From assembly GCA_001414485.1 (NCBI GenBank), contig LLEY01000070.1, forward strand, positions 1-64,000: a DNA stretch of 64,000 nt, given 5' to 3'. Source of the stretch: Calycina herbarum (taxonomy: Eukaryota; Ascomycota; Leotiomycetes; Helotiales; Pezizellaceae). The position numbers and the translations under genes were made by a program. Under the pieces are notes generated by a model. That model did no database searches. It saw nothing but the letters and a program-made list of their open reading frames with translations, and was not told the origin of the DNA. How positions within the stretch are numbered: position 1 is the stretch's first letter; every line of letters starts with the position of its first letter. Positions 44,801 through 56,734 of this stretch are shown piece after piece.

Positions 44801-47006
44801 CTAATTAATATTTAGATTATATTCTTAAATCTATAGTATACTAAGTATTACCTCTTTACTTCCTATTTTAATAATATTAAATTATATATTTAAATAGTGT
44901 CCTTTAATATTAATTTTTATTAGAATAGTTTACTAATTAATAATCCTATTCTAGTAGGTAATATCTATTCCGTCGACTACTCCTAAGTAGTATAGTTTCA
45001 TATTCTTAATTAGAACGTTTAGCTTTTTTAAAGCTGTTAGAGAGAGGAAATTACCTATTACTCCTAAGTTAATTATAACTTAAAGTTCTTTTCCCTTTAT
45101 TTTTATAGTTATAATTAACTAACTTTTTCTAAAGGTAGTACTTAGCTCTTTAACTATTAATTAGTAGAGTTCTCTTTATACTAACTTTGTTTCTTAGTCT
45201 ATATTATATTTGTTTATCTCTTAGAAGATTATACTAAATAATTTTCTACTTCCTAATTCTTAAAATATTACTTTAACTTTTCTAACTAAAGTAACTATAG
45301 TATACTAGCCTTCTATTTCTAGTATAGCTTCCTTATTATTAGGTAGAGTACTTAAAAAACTAGGTTTAAGACGTCTTATAAAGTCGTTAGAACTCTGCTA
45401 TTACTATAAGCTAGTTTTTTCTTAAAGATCTACGACTATTTAAATATCTTCTATTTTAGGTGTTTTAGATAGCTTACTAGATACTACTTATTCTAGTCTA
45501 GGTTCTTTAAATTTAATAGTTTCCTTTCTAGTAATAAGACTTACTAATATTATTCTATCTTACTTATTTTAAACTATTTTATAAGTAGTTAAAATAGTAG
45601 AGTTAATTTCTTAAATAGAATATAGGCTCTAGAAATTAGGTTTCTATTATTTTATATATACTTATCTATTCTCTCTCTTAAAGGTTCTAATAAATGCTTA
45701 TATCTTATCTTATTTAGGCTTATATATTTTTAGATTTATTTCTAATAAATTAGTTTCTGATTCTAATAACTCTAATAAACTTATTATTAGTAGTAATTTA
45801 TACTCTACTTAAAGAAGGAATCTATATTCTATTTTCAATCGTATATTATAATATTCTTTAAGAAGTAGATTCTTACTATTATTAGTATCTTATACCTTAC
45901 TATCTTAGAGTTTAATTCCTTTGTTTAGCTATAGGTATATAGTATCTGTTAATATATCTAAGGTATCTGTTTTAATCTATATACTATATTCTCTAGCCTC
46001 GAGTTCTTCGTCTATAAGTTCTATTCTTTCTAGTAAAGCTACTTCTTTTTAGATAGTAGCGTTTACTTGTTTCCTTTTAGAGTCTTTCTTCTTACTATAT
46101 TCATTTAGTCTATAGCTAGAGAGACTATAGTTATAATATAAGTTCTACTTACGACGATAGTCTCGCTCTTTCTAGGAAAGTCCTTTCTTTAGTAGGTTTT
46201 TACCTTAAGTTCCTTTTCCTAGGACCTAACGCTTCTAAGTAGCGTTAACTTTTATACGATCTTTATAGTCTTTTTTCCTACCTTTTCTTTAATATTAATA
46301 TTTATAACTACCTTTCTTTTCTAGACTTCTCTTATAATTCTAATTATCGATTTTAATTATATTATTAGTTAACTTGTCGAGTATGTCTAGGAAATCATCC
46401 TTAGCTAATTTATCTTTAATACTATTCTTTAATCCTTTATAGTACTATTCTTATAAGGCTTTATCGTTCTAGCTAAGATATATAGAATATTATTAGAATA
46501 TTAACGTATACTTAGCTACTAACCCTTTTTATTAGAGGTTATATAGAGCCTATACTGCTTTTTTCTTTAAATCTATATCTGTAAATACCTAGTTAATTTC
46601 TTTCTTAAATCTAGCAACGGTTACAAACAATCCTTAAGTACTCTTACTTATAAGGTTTAATACTTTTCTATTTAATGTTTTATTCTTCTAAAAATCCTCT
46701 AAATATAGCTCTATCTAGTTATATACTGCTTTCTTAAGACAAGTAGTAAGCTATATAACTTAATTAGTTTTATAAGTAAACTATATTAAATAAAAGTTTA
46801 AATATATTAAAGCTTTTATAATAAATTTAGTAAGCTTCTCTAGGGAGCTATTAAACGTTTTAGATATTAGCAACTTCACTTCCTCCTAAAGAGTAGTAAC
46901 TAGTACTACTAGTATTATTAGTACTAGAGGTAGTATAAAGGTTAAACTTAAGAATAGTATAGTTTTCGATATTATATTAGTAGTACTTCTAAGTAGGTGC
47001 TTAAAG

Positions 47007-47453
47007 TATAATAAAACTTAAATAAACTAAATAAAGGTAACTAAGTCTCGAAGGTTAGTATATAGGTAAGAAGTATAGACGTAATAGATTGTTTACTTAG
47101 AAGTAAACTTGTTATTTATATCAAAGATATTAAATAAGATAATAAGATTAATAACTAAAGTTAAGTATAAAGCTCTTATCTAATAGCAGATGTGCTAGTC
47201 TTATATAGAACCCTTTATACTATCTAGATCCTTTTATAAGCCTAGATCTCTAGATCTCTTTAGATTCTTTAAGAGATCTAATAAGATCTATTACGTAACT
47301 TCTAACAGTTATCTAACAGTAAGATCCTAGAATACCTAAATACCTTTATATTACTGATTCCCTCCTATACTACCTTCCGTTTTCTAGATATTATACCTTG
47401 TCCTATTAGAGCGCTGTCTGGACTACTTACTACGTATAACGTGATTCGTAATA
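47007..47453 (-). repeat. 5' LTR of element A
   Basis: 447 bp; its outer end is followed by ATAGG. It differs from the 40715 copy mainly by C/T and G/A changes (e.g. TATAATAAAACTTAAATAAAC for TGTAACGAAACTCAAACGAAC). Confidence 0.9.
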
Positions 47454-47458
47454 ATAGG

Positions 47459-48793
47459 TTCCTCTATAATATTCTAGCGGAGGTCGTAGTTCTCTATATT
47501 CTCCTAAGCCTAGAGGTCTAGTAGAGAGATAGTTATCGATTCCCTAGTAATAGGTACTAAGTAATTAAATCGATAAACTAGGGAGAGGGATTCTAGCTAC
47601 TTAATCTTATAGCTATAGACTACTAACTTTACGTTTACGTCTATAAGCTATTAACAGCTGATAATAATATCGTATCTACTAATATTAGTAATTAAGAAGA
47701 GCGTATTAGTAAACTGTCGTCTATCGATACTTAGTATTAAGTGAATAACGTAAGTAATCGCTAGTCCTTTATGTCTATTAAACTCTATAATTAATATTAT
47801 ATATAACAGCTTTTCTATAGCCTATCTGTAATATTAACTTAACTAGTCAACTAAAGCTATGTTAATAAATAGCTATCTATTCGCTCTAGTATTAATAAGT
47901 CTAGTAGTATTAAAAGTATATCTATTCTTAATTAAAGTATATATAGTTATAAAAGCCTTTCCGCCTATTATACGACTTAGATTAAGAGGTTAAGATCTAA
48001 GTTTATTTTACTCTAAAGAGGAGACTTACTTTAGAGCTGTTCTTTTCTCAAGTCCTTATAGACGAGTTCCTCGTCAGCCGATTCTTCTCTAGACACTTAT
48101 AGTCCGTAGGAGTCCGTAAGCGAGTTTTCAGTATCTTCTAATAGCTTAATAGCTGTAGAGGGTTTTCGAGGAAGAGGGTATTTACTAGCATAGTGTCTAA
48201 GTTTATCGTAATTATAATAGATAACGTCTACTATATCCTAGACAGGAGTCGTACTCTTACGAGTAGATAAAGGAGTCTTATAGTCTGTAAATAGAGAGTA
48301 ACAGACCGGGCTTTAGATTAGCGGATAACTAATAGTAGTACGTAGAGCCGGAAGTTAGTAAGTTAATCCGTAGCCGGCAGGGAAACCTCTTATAAGTGGG
48401 CGGCGGTTGTAGTAAGCTATAAAGCGTTCTTTAATAGTTACCCTGTCTTAATAGACAGAGTAACAGCGGTTATATAACTGGTTAAAGGTTGCTAGGGTGA
48501 TTTAGACTAGTAAGATACTTACTTAGAGAGCTAGCGTAAGCTTCTAGTATAAATCTTCAGACTACTTACTTAATAGGATATAAGCCTTAGTCGTAAGGCT
48601 TAAGAAGGTTACTTTAAATATAGTAAAAGTCTCGTCCTCTTATATTAAGAGTTTATAGAAGACCTTATAAGCCTCTACAGCTTCGTTACTATCTACGAAC
48701 AAGGTATCTAGATATATAAGCATATCTATAACGTCTGTAAATAAGGTAGAGGAACCGAAATCTATCTATAGTTCTAGGTGCTCTTGTGCTACG
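47459..48793 (-). mobile_element. Element D, middle segment (gag end/protease)
   Basis: Continuation of element D between insertions A and B. Reading in reverse it gives gag sequence (EAVEAYKVFYKLLI, then FNQLYNRCYSVY) and a CCHC relic YYNYDKLRHYASKYPLPRK near 48180-48240 in which Cys appear as Tyr. The protease region follows below 48000. Element B begins at 48794. Confidence 0.75.
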
Positions 48794-49200
48794 TGTCACG
48801 AATCACGTGCACACGTGATAAGTAAAGACCAGGCGGCGTCCTAACAGGTTAAGCACTATCGGAATACTCTTATAGTAGATAGGGATCGGTTAGGTTAGCT
48901 AAGCGATCTAAGGATTTTATTATAATAATCACGTGACGAAAGGGACCGCTGGATCGCCAGCTCGACAAGCGAGTTAGCTACCTAGGGGAACGAAGGTTCT
49001 ATATATACTAGCACGTCTGCTATCTAGATAAGAGCTTCGTACTTAACTTTAGTTATTAATCTTATTATATTATTTAACATCTTTAATATAAGTAACGAGT
49101 TCACTTCTAAGTAAACAACCCGGCGTATCTATACTTCTTACCTATATACCAACCTTTAAGACTTAGTTATCTTTGTTTAGTTTATTTAAGTTTTGTTACA
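48794..49200 (+). repeat. 5' LTR of element B
   Basis: 407 bp, TGTCACGAATCACGTGCACA…TTTTGTTACA. It lacks a 25 bp segment present in the 3' LTR. Confidence 0.9.
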
Positions 49201-50230
49201 CTTTAAGCACCTGCTTAGAAGTTCAGTCGCTATAGCCCTAGTAACACCCGCCGTAGCAGCTAGCCCGAATACTAGTCGAGTCAACGTCGTAGGAATATCT
49301 AGAAGTATAACTAGAAGAACACCTGCTAGTACACAGTCAACTAGGAACGATAACAATGTTAGTATACCAGACGCCCCCGAGCCCTATAAGGTCGAAGCAC
49401 TTGAATCTATTAAAGTTAAGATACTAGATATATATCATAAGAAGCGAAAGGAACTCGACTTATTCCTTCTCTAAATAGATATCTACTTCAACTTTAACTC
49501 TGATAAGTTCGAAGGCAATTACAACTTATAAACTATCTTTGCTATCTCCTACCTTAAGGGATTAGTATTAGAATAGGCTTAGCTATACTTAGAGGACTTC
49601 TTTGAAAATAAGGATAAAGATAGAAAGATAGAATTAACTAAGATTATATTTAAATCTTAGAGAGGATTTAAGGCAACTATTAGGAAAGTCTTTAAAGACT
49701 TCGATACGATCTAAACAGCTATATATAAGCTTTTAGAATTACACTAGACTAGATTAGTAATAGATTACGCTAATAAATTTCAACGTTATAGGACGAAGTC
49801 GGGATAGGATGCTATCGCTCTTATAGAACTCTTTCGTAGAGGATTAAAGATATATATCTATAAGGAAATAGCTAAGTAGAACATGTAATTCTTAACTATT
49901 ATAGGTATGATTAAGGAAGTCGTCTAGCTAGACAACCGCCTATATGAATTCAGAAAGAGTAACCCTAGGTACAGGGAAAAGAGCAAAGGGTTAGGAAAGT
50001 AGAAGCACTCTTACGCTAATAAGTAGGGTAAGGAGGCAAACGCTACGTAGAAGAAAACCTTTCTAAGGAAAGGAGGACTTTCCTAGAAAGAGCGAAATCA
50101 TCGACGCGAGCAGAACTTATATTATAATTATAGCTAACTAGGCTATAGAGCAAATAAGTATAGTAAGAAGAAAGACTCTAAGGGAAAGAAATAAATCAAC
50201 GCTACTGTTTAATAATAGGTAGCTTTAACC
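49201..50230 (+). pseudogene. Gag region of element B
   Basis: The frame just inside the 5' LTR opens with 93 uninterrupted codons (…HLLRSSVAIALVTPAVAASP…VKILDIYHKKRKELDLFLL) and continues after stops with the retrotransposon Gag core (KFEGNYNL, GRGL/RRGLKIYIYKEIA) and a zinc-knuckle relic near 50125-50170 with Cys mutated to Tyr. Gag forms the particle that packages element RNA. The early nonsense codons make it non-functional. Confidence 0.7.
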
Positions 50231-51639
50231 GATCGTATTAAACTTACAGATAAGGAGCTTAAAGTACGAGGATATAGAACCTAGATTGAAAATAATAAAA
50301 GAATCAGTAGTATATAAGACACTAATAATAATAAGGACCTACTTCTTAAGAAATATCATAATATATAGTTAGTAATAGAATTAGAGTAACCTCTTTAAGT
50401 AGAATATAAATTACTACTATCGACTAGTTCTTTAGAGATATTAGACTTATCTTCTAGTTTAGAAGAGGAAATAAAGAATAAAAACCTTGAAGTTAGAGAA
50501 ACTTAGGCTTTCCTTAGAACCTTTAAATAAGGAAATCGATAGACATATATCGATAATTAGAAACCAGATTTCTAGAGTCCTTATATAATATAAGGAGTTA
50601 ACCTAACTATCTTAACAACGTATATAGTTATAAGTAATAACCTTGAAATAATAACTCTAGTTAGCTTAATTACTAGATAGAAAACTATTAAAGAAAAGGA
50701 ACTAGAACAGAAACGTTAACTAATTAAAAAACCTAGTTACCTTAAAGTAGAGGATATATAGAAAATATATAATATATTAGATAAAGTTAGTATATAGATA
50801 TAGTAAGTTCTAACGGGATTTAAGAGACGAATTAAAACCCCTTTTATTAGAACACTGCCTAAAGATGTTATATTAAAGGAATTCGAGTAATATATTATTA
50901 TTATGTTAATCGGAAATAATAGGTTAGTATTTAGAAAATACGACTTATAACAACTGTTTAGTATACTATTCTAGGAGAGAAGAGAGCTTGATATAACCAG
51001 GTAGGCTAAGACGGAACTAGAGGAATTATACTATCTATTAACAGGAGAACTGTGGTTTATAGAAACAGTTTAGGAAATAATAGTATAATAGATACGATGT
51101 AAACTAAGTCCGACTTTAGACTGGTTATTATAGAAACGATTCGAAGGAATATTACTAGAGCCTACTAGAATAGTAGAATATTATCAGATATACGAGGTAG
51201 TATTATCAGATGAAGAAGGAGTGGTATTCTTTCCTTAGTCCTAGATTAGGGCTATTAAAGAAAAGAATTTAAGAGATTATATATTTAAAGTTTACTATAT
51301 AAAACCAGAGATAAGTATACTAGAGGCTACTTTAGATTATCTATATATAAGAGAACTATAGTCTATAGAAGCTATTTCGGAAACCAGTTATAAATAGATC
51401 TAATACAACTATAGACAAATACTAAAGCAATTTATAAGGGAAATTCCTAAAACTATAGGAATCGTAGAATATAGGTTAGTATATAAGGTAGTATACGCTA
51501 ATAAGGAAAGAGTAAGATTCTTTCTATAGTATAAGAACGAGGAGAGAAAGAAGTATAATTAAGAAAATCGATCTTTCGAAGTCCGATATATTAAGGCAAA
51601 GTTAGACGCTACTTTAGGAGAAAGACAGTTAGTAATAAC

Positions 51640-54600
51640 TATAGAAGTAAAAGGGAAAAAGTTATAAGTTATAATAGATTTAGGAGCAATAGGTAACTTC
51701 ATTTCTCTAACAGCTTAAGAAAAGCTAAACGTCCTAATTAAAGAGATAAGACTATATCGGTTAGGAGTGGTCGATAGAACGGACGTTATATACTAAGGCG
51801 GAATTATTAATTAGTAAACTATTCTAATAAGAATTAATATTAAAGGATACTATTTAGATATATAATTCGATATCGTTAAAATAGAAAGTAAGGAAGTAAT
51901 ACTTAGTATACTATAGATTTAGGAACATAATCTAGAAATCGACTAAAAGGCTAGAATAATAACCTTTAGTCGATATAAATATATAGGTTTGTATTTATAA
52001 CTTTAAGACTAGAACGAGGTTAGCGCTACCTCTTCTAAAGTACTAGAATACCTTGCCTAGTGTCCTCTACAGGTTAGTAAGAAAGCTAATAACGAAATAC
52101 CTATATAGTATAGAGAATTTAGAGCTTTGTTTAAAAACCTAGAAGACTTATAAGCCTTGCTAGAACATTGCTTATAAGATTATAAGATTAAATTAAAAGA
52201 GGGTTATTACCTCTTAAAGCAGAAGCTTTGGTTATATAACTAGAAAAGCCTATAAAGAATAGAAAGTTATATAAAGGAAGGTATTAAGAAGGGATATATT
52301 AGAAGATCTAAGTTACTAATTACCTTAAATATACTTATTATTAAGAAGAAAGACGACTTAGATAGGAGAGTATATATTAATTATTGAGAAGTAAATCACG
52401 CTATAGTTAAGGACGCTTATCCGCTGCTACCTAGCTAATACTTATAGGACAAGTTAGGCAAGGTAGTATGATTTACGAAATTAGATCAACGAAACGCTTA
52501 TAGACTTATACGAATAAAAGTCAGAGACGAATAGAAGATAGCATTTGCCTTACTATCGGGCCTCTATAAATACATAGTTATACTATTTAGACTCTGTAAC
52601 ACACCGGCTATATATTAGAGATAAAATAATAACATTTTAGAAGATCTTCTAGGGGTAATAGTAATTTGTTACCTAGATAATATTCTAATCTTCTTAGAAA
52701 AAGGAGAAGTTTTACAACGACTTATAAAAGTAAATTCTCGGTTGAAACTCTTGAAATATAAGTTCGGAGTAACTCGAACACTTTTCCTAGGATAGGTATT
52801 TAACCTAGGAAAAATGGAAATAGATCTAGCAAAGATCTAAGACATCTTAAACTAGAAATTACTAGAGAATATAAAAGATATACAGTTCTTCCTTAGATTT
52901 ATAAACTTTTACTATCTGTTTATATAAGACTATATAAAGATTACTAAACTAATGTCAGTACTAGTTAAGAAAGCTGTTAAGTTTATATAAAATAAATAAG
53001 TAGAGAATGCTTTTTAGAAAATTAAAGCAAAGTTTATAGAAAAACCTATTTTATATAATTTTAATATAGATAAACCTAGTATAATCGAAACAGACGCCTT
53101 AGACATAGTAGTAGGTACGATTCACCTATAACTAAATAATAAAGGGAAACTTATACCTATTATATATTATTCTAAAACATTTAACCTAGTATAATAAAAC
53201 TATAGCATCTTCGACAAGGAACTACTTACTATAGTATTAGCTTTAGAACACTAGAGAATTTATTTATAGCTAGTAAAATATCTAGTTATAGTTTTATCTA
53301 ACTACGAGAACCTTAGAACGTTTATAACAACTAAGGAACTTATAATAAGATAATTAGCTAGATAGTTAGAGATATTAGAAGGATTTAACATTATTATTTA
53401 ATATATAAAAGGAACGTTAAATGCTTAGGCTAATACTCTTAGCTAGAAACCTAGATATAAGGGAAATAAGGAGTATAAGAAGATTATAATCTTAAAAACT
53501 CTAGAGAATAGAGACTTAGTACCTACTATATATAAAATAGCAGTAATAAACGATATCTAGATAGATAAGATTTAGAATATATATAAAGGTTATAATTAAT
53601 ATATAAAAAGGAAATTATAAGTTCCTAGCTTATACGTAAAAGAGTTTATATAAGAATACTATACCGTACCCGCTTACGGTTACTAAGGAATTCACAGAAC
53701 CCTCTAGAGGATAAGATAATACTACTATATTAATCGGTTATCTACGATAGTTAAGAAAGTAATAGTAGAATATAATACCTATACTAGGAACAAGGCTTCC
53801 TACTATACTCCTTATAGACAGATAAACACTACTCTAATACTATAGGTACCTTAGAAATCAATATCTATAGATTTTATTATTAAATTACTAAAATCTAAAG
53901 ATCTAATAATAGGAGTTGAATATAATACGATCCTAGTTATTATAGAACGACTTACGAAGTATATAATTCTTATAGTATATATAGAGTTAAGTATAGCTAA
54001 GGAATTAGTATTCGTATTCCTTAAGAAAGTAGTCTTAAGATATAGACTACCTAAAGAAATACTCTTAGATAGAGATAAGCTCTTTACCTCGAAATTTTAG
54101 ATCGCTCTTATAGAACGATTAGGTATGAAAAGAAAGCTCTTTATAGCTTTCTACTCTTAAATAAATAGAGGAAACGAATAGATGAATTAAGTAGTTAAAA
54201 CATACCTTCGTTGTTATATAAACTACTAATAAGATAACTAGGTAGAACTGCTGCTTTTAGCACAGTTTACCTATAATAGTTTAGTAATAGAAACAACACT
54301 TGTTATACTATTCTACGCTAATTTTAGGTATAAATTGTTAGCGTATTAAGAACTACTATCTACAACTATTAATAACTAACTTACTCGTATTCAGGTCTCG
54401 AAAATCAAGAGTCTATATAAGGAACTTGTAGAGGACCTGTAATTTATAGTAGAGAGAAATACGTACTACTATAATAAACGACGTAGTTAGGAGCTAACGC
54501 TAAAAGAGGGGGATAAAGTCTACTTAGTACGAAAGAATATCAACACGAAAAGACTAAGTAATAAACTAGATTATAAAAAACTTAGACTATTTAAAATTAA

Positions 54601-54900
54601 ATACGTTAAAGGACCTTTAAATTATAAATTAGCACTACTAAGGATAATGAATATCTACCTAGTATTCTATATATCCCTACTTAAACCAGTATTACCGAGA
54701 GTACTACTAGCCCTACTTATAGAAATTCAACTAGTAAACTTAAACGCTAAGTATAAAGTTAAGAGGATTCTTAACTATAGACTTATTAGAGGATAGGTTA
54801 AGTATTTAATAAAATAGTTAGATTACTTATATTCAGAAAACACTTAAGAACCTAGAAAAAATATCAGCTAGTACTTAGAGGAACTTTAGGAGTTCCACTA
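51640..54900 (+). pseudogene. Pol region of element B (PR-RT-RH-IN-chromodomain)
   Basis: Reading through nonsense codons, the order protease, reverse transcriptase, RNase H, integrase and chromodomain is that of Ty3/gypsy chromoviruses. Visible marks: DLGA (from DSGA) in the protease, the YLDN box (YLDD) in RT, DFIIKLL…IILIVYIELS and LDRDKLFTSKF in integrase, and KYLIK-LDYLYSENT in the chromodomain, which in such elements targets insertion to chromatin. Inactive. Confidence 0.8.
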
Positions 54901-54917
54901 TTGAAACCTAAGTCTGC

Positions 54918-55469
54918 CTACATTGCGTAATTAGTAGGGAAGGACTTAAGAAAGGCTAGGTTAAGGCCTAGAGCGAGAGCAGGGTCGGAAACGTCGGGCG
55001 TAGGAAGGGCGGCTAGCCTAGCAGCTTCTTCTTCCATCCGCTTCTTTTCTTCCTCCTTCTCCTTTTCCTTTCTTTCTAATTCTTTAGTAGCATCTAGCTC
55101 CTTAAGGGAGTTAAGACCAGCTACTATCATTCTCTACTTCCGGGTATAAAGCAGCTTCTTCTGCTTATTAACCCGGAGGACTTTCGCTATAGCCTCATCG
55201 GCCTCGTCCTCTAGTCGTTGGATCTAAGCATCTACGGACTCCTAATCTCGAATAGTCGGTATGTGGTTTACCTCGCGAACGTTATAAGACTTACTATTCT
55301 TTGTACAACGACTATAGCGATTTAGACTTTTATCTCGAGGGGCGACACATTTATTTGCAAAACCAGCTTTTAAACATTAGGTATAGGGCGCTATTTTTAT
55401 TCTAGATAAGTTAATTTCTTTTCTAAGAGCGATATACTCAGTGCGTTTCGTTAAACGATCGGGTGGCAT
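54918..55469 (-). pseudogene. Antisense accessory gene of element B
   Basis: A 552 bp minus-strand frame starting at the ATG at 55469 (MPPDRLTKRTEYIALRKEIN…), antisense to B's gag-pol and ending 18 bp from the chromodomain frame. It has only four or five RIP-type stops; the last 70 codons are open. The N-terminal 65 residues hold a Cys pattern with two pairs (CLKAGFANKC and SRCTKNSKS, with Tyr at presumed Cys sites), then RLEDEADEAIAKVLRVNKQ, a RKEKEKEEEKKRMEEEAARL coiled coil and a tail DPALALGLNLAFLKS. It aligns with A's frame of identical length. The least-damaged copy here. Product and function unknown. Confidence 0.78.
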
Positions 55470-55559
55470 AGTGAAAAGAGAAGAAGGCTGCTAGCCTTCT
55501 GACGATATTTCTTAGGTCGTACTTAAGCGTAAGGACACGCTAAGCTAAGAAGGGGATAG

Positions 55560-55991
55560 TGTTACGAATCACGTACATACGTGATAAGTGAAGACCAGGC
55601 AGCGTCCTAACAGGTTAAGCACTATCGGAATACTCTTATAGTAGATAGGGATCGGTTAGGTTAGCTAAGCGATCCAAGGATTTCATTATAATGATCACGT
55701 AACGAAAGGGACCGCTAGATCGCTAGGCGAACCAGCTTGTTAGATCGCCAGCTCGACAAGCGAGTTAGCTACCTAGGGGAACGAAGGTTCTATATATACT
55801 AGCACGTCTGCTATCTAGATAAGAGCTTCGTGCTCAACTTTAGTTATTAATCTTATTATATTATTTAACATCTTTAATATAAGTAACGAGTTCACTTCTA
55901 AGTAAACAACCCGGCGCATCTGTACTTCTTACCTGTATACCAACCTTCGAGACTTAGTTATCTTTGTTTAGTTCGTTTGAGTTTCGTTATA
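55560..55991 (+). repeat. 3' LTR of element B
   Basis: 432 bp, TGTTACGAATCACGTACATA…TTTCGTTATA. It is longer than the 5' LTR by 25 bp (TAGATCGC…AACCAGCTTGT around 55715-55740), which is flanked by a short direct repeat of TAGATCGC. Confidence 0.9.
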
Positions 55992-55996
55992 CTACG

Positions 55997-56551
55997 CCGG
56001 AAGTAGCTATAAAGACGAAGGTAAGTTTGTCTTATTCGTCCTCGAAGAGGTTCTTTCTTATTTTACTAGCTAGGATAATCCGCCAAGCCTTATATAATAG
56101 GGAGATGCCGTTCTTAAGTTTCTTACTACCTTAGAACTTATAAGTAGAATTATTAGAACTAAATCGAGAACAGGAGGAGTCGGTAGTAGCCTCTTAGAGG
56201 GCTTGTATATACTCGCGGCTCGAGAGAGGGTTATTAGAGTAGTTTATAATCAACGGGGTTTAGTAGAGTTATATACGTAAAGAGAGGATTTTAGCCTATA
56301 AACGAACGTTTTCGTCCGTAGGAGGCTCGCTTATCGTAGAGGAGGCAGGCAAGAGAGAGGCGACTCTAGAGATGTTATCCGGTTATTAAGGCTCGGTTTA
56401 AGACGAGCCAGTAGATATCTTCCCTTTTCTACTATAACTACTTCAAGTGTCGGCTATTATATTATTAGAAAAGAAAGAGGAGAAGGTAGAGAGAGGTTAT
56501 AAAAAAGGTTATATAAGCTATTACAGGCGTGTCTTTCGAGGAGATAAGTCG
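55997..56551 (-). mobile_element. Element D, 5' gag segment
   Basis: Continuation of element D between B and E. In reverse it gives the gag N-terminal part: ASTISEPPTDENVRL, then YSNNPLSSREYIQAL and SKKLKNGISLLYKAWRI. The D 5' LTR itself lies at 62413-62644, so E inserted in D's leader. The 71-codon frame at 56672-56457 overlaps this border and E's LTR and is not a gene. Confidence 0.7.
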
Positions 56552-56734
56552 TGTAACAGCTCTCTACAAATACACTATAAGAGATACTTGTAGAATAGTA
56601 CCTGTATTCGAAGAAAACTAAACTAAAGAGAGAAGAGGAGAGTTGGTACGCTCTGTCTCTATTTATATACACTAAGCGAGACTTCGGTAGAACCTCGGCA
56701 CGTAATCCAGTCGTATGTGACTGGGACTGTCACA
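56552..56734 (-). repeat. 3' LTR of element E
   Basis: 183 bp, TGTAACAGCTCTC…GACTGTCACA in plus coordinates; perfect TG…CA ends. Confidence 0.9.

Larger units (their letters stand above)
40715..47453 (-). mobile_element. Chromovirus element A, complete, RIP-mutated
   Basis: 6739 bp, '-' strand, with 447 bp LTRs at both ends and TSD ATAGG at 40710-40714 and 47454-47458. Reading in reverse: gag (about 46990-46050, with a CCHC relic near 46130), protease, reverse transcriptase (YYLDNILIF near 44070-44095), RNase H, integrase and a chromodomain (about 41990-41850, KRILNYRLIRG…EN). Then come a 640 bp antisense-gene region and a purine-rich AAGAAGGGGATAG tract before the 3' LTR. Frames are broken by TAA/TAG codons. 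It is inserted in element D and is the same family as element B. Confidence 0.88.
48794..55991 (+). mobile_element. Chromovirus element B, complete, RIP-mutated
   Basis: 7198 bp, '+' strand, LTRs 48794-49200 and 55560-55991, TSD CTACG at 48789-48793 and 55992-55996. Internal order: gag (from about 49201; CCHC relic YYNYS…GYRANKYSKKK near 50125-50170), protease (IIDLGAIGNF near 51670), reverse transcriptase (CYLDNILIF near 52665-52690), RNase H (ETDALDIVVG near 53090), integrase (about 53700-54150), chromodomain (about 54757-54895, KVKRILNYRLIRG…YLYSENT). Then follow an antisense gene and a purine tract AAGAAGGGGATAG before the 3' LTR. Nonsense codons are spread throughout. It is the same family as A but oppositely oriented, inserted in element D. 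Confidence 0.9.
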
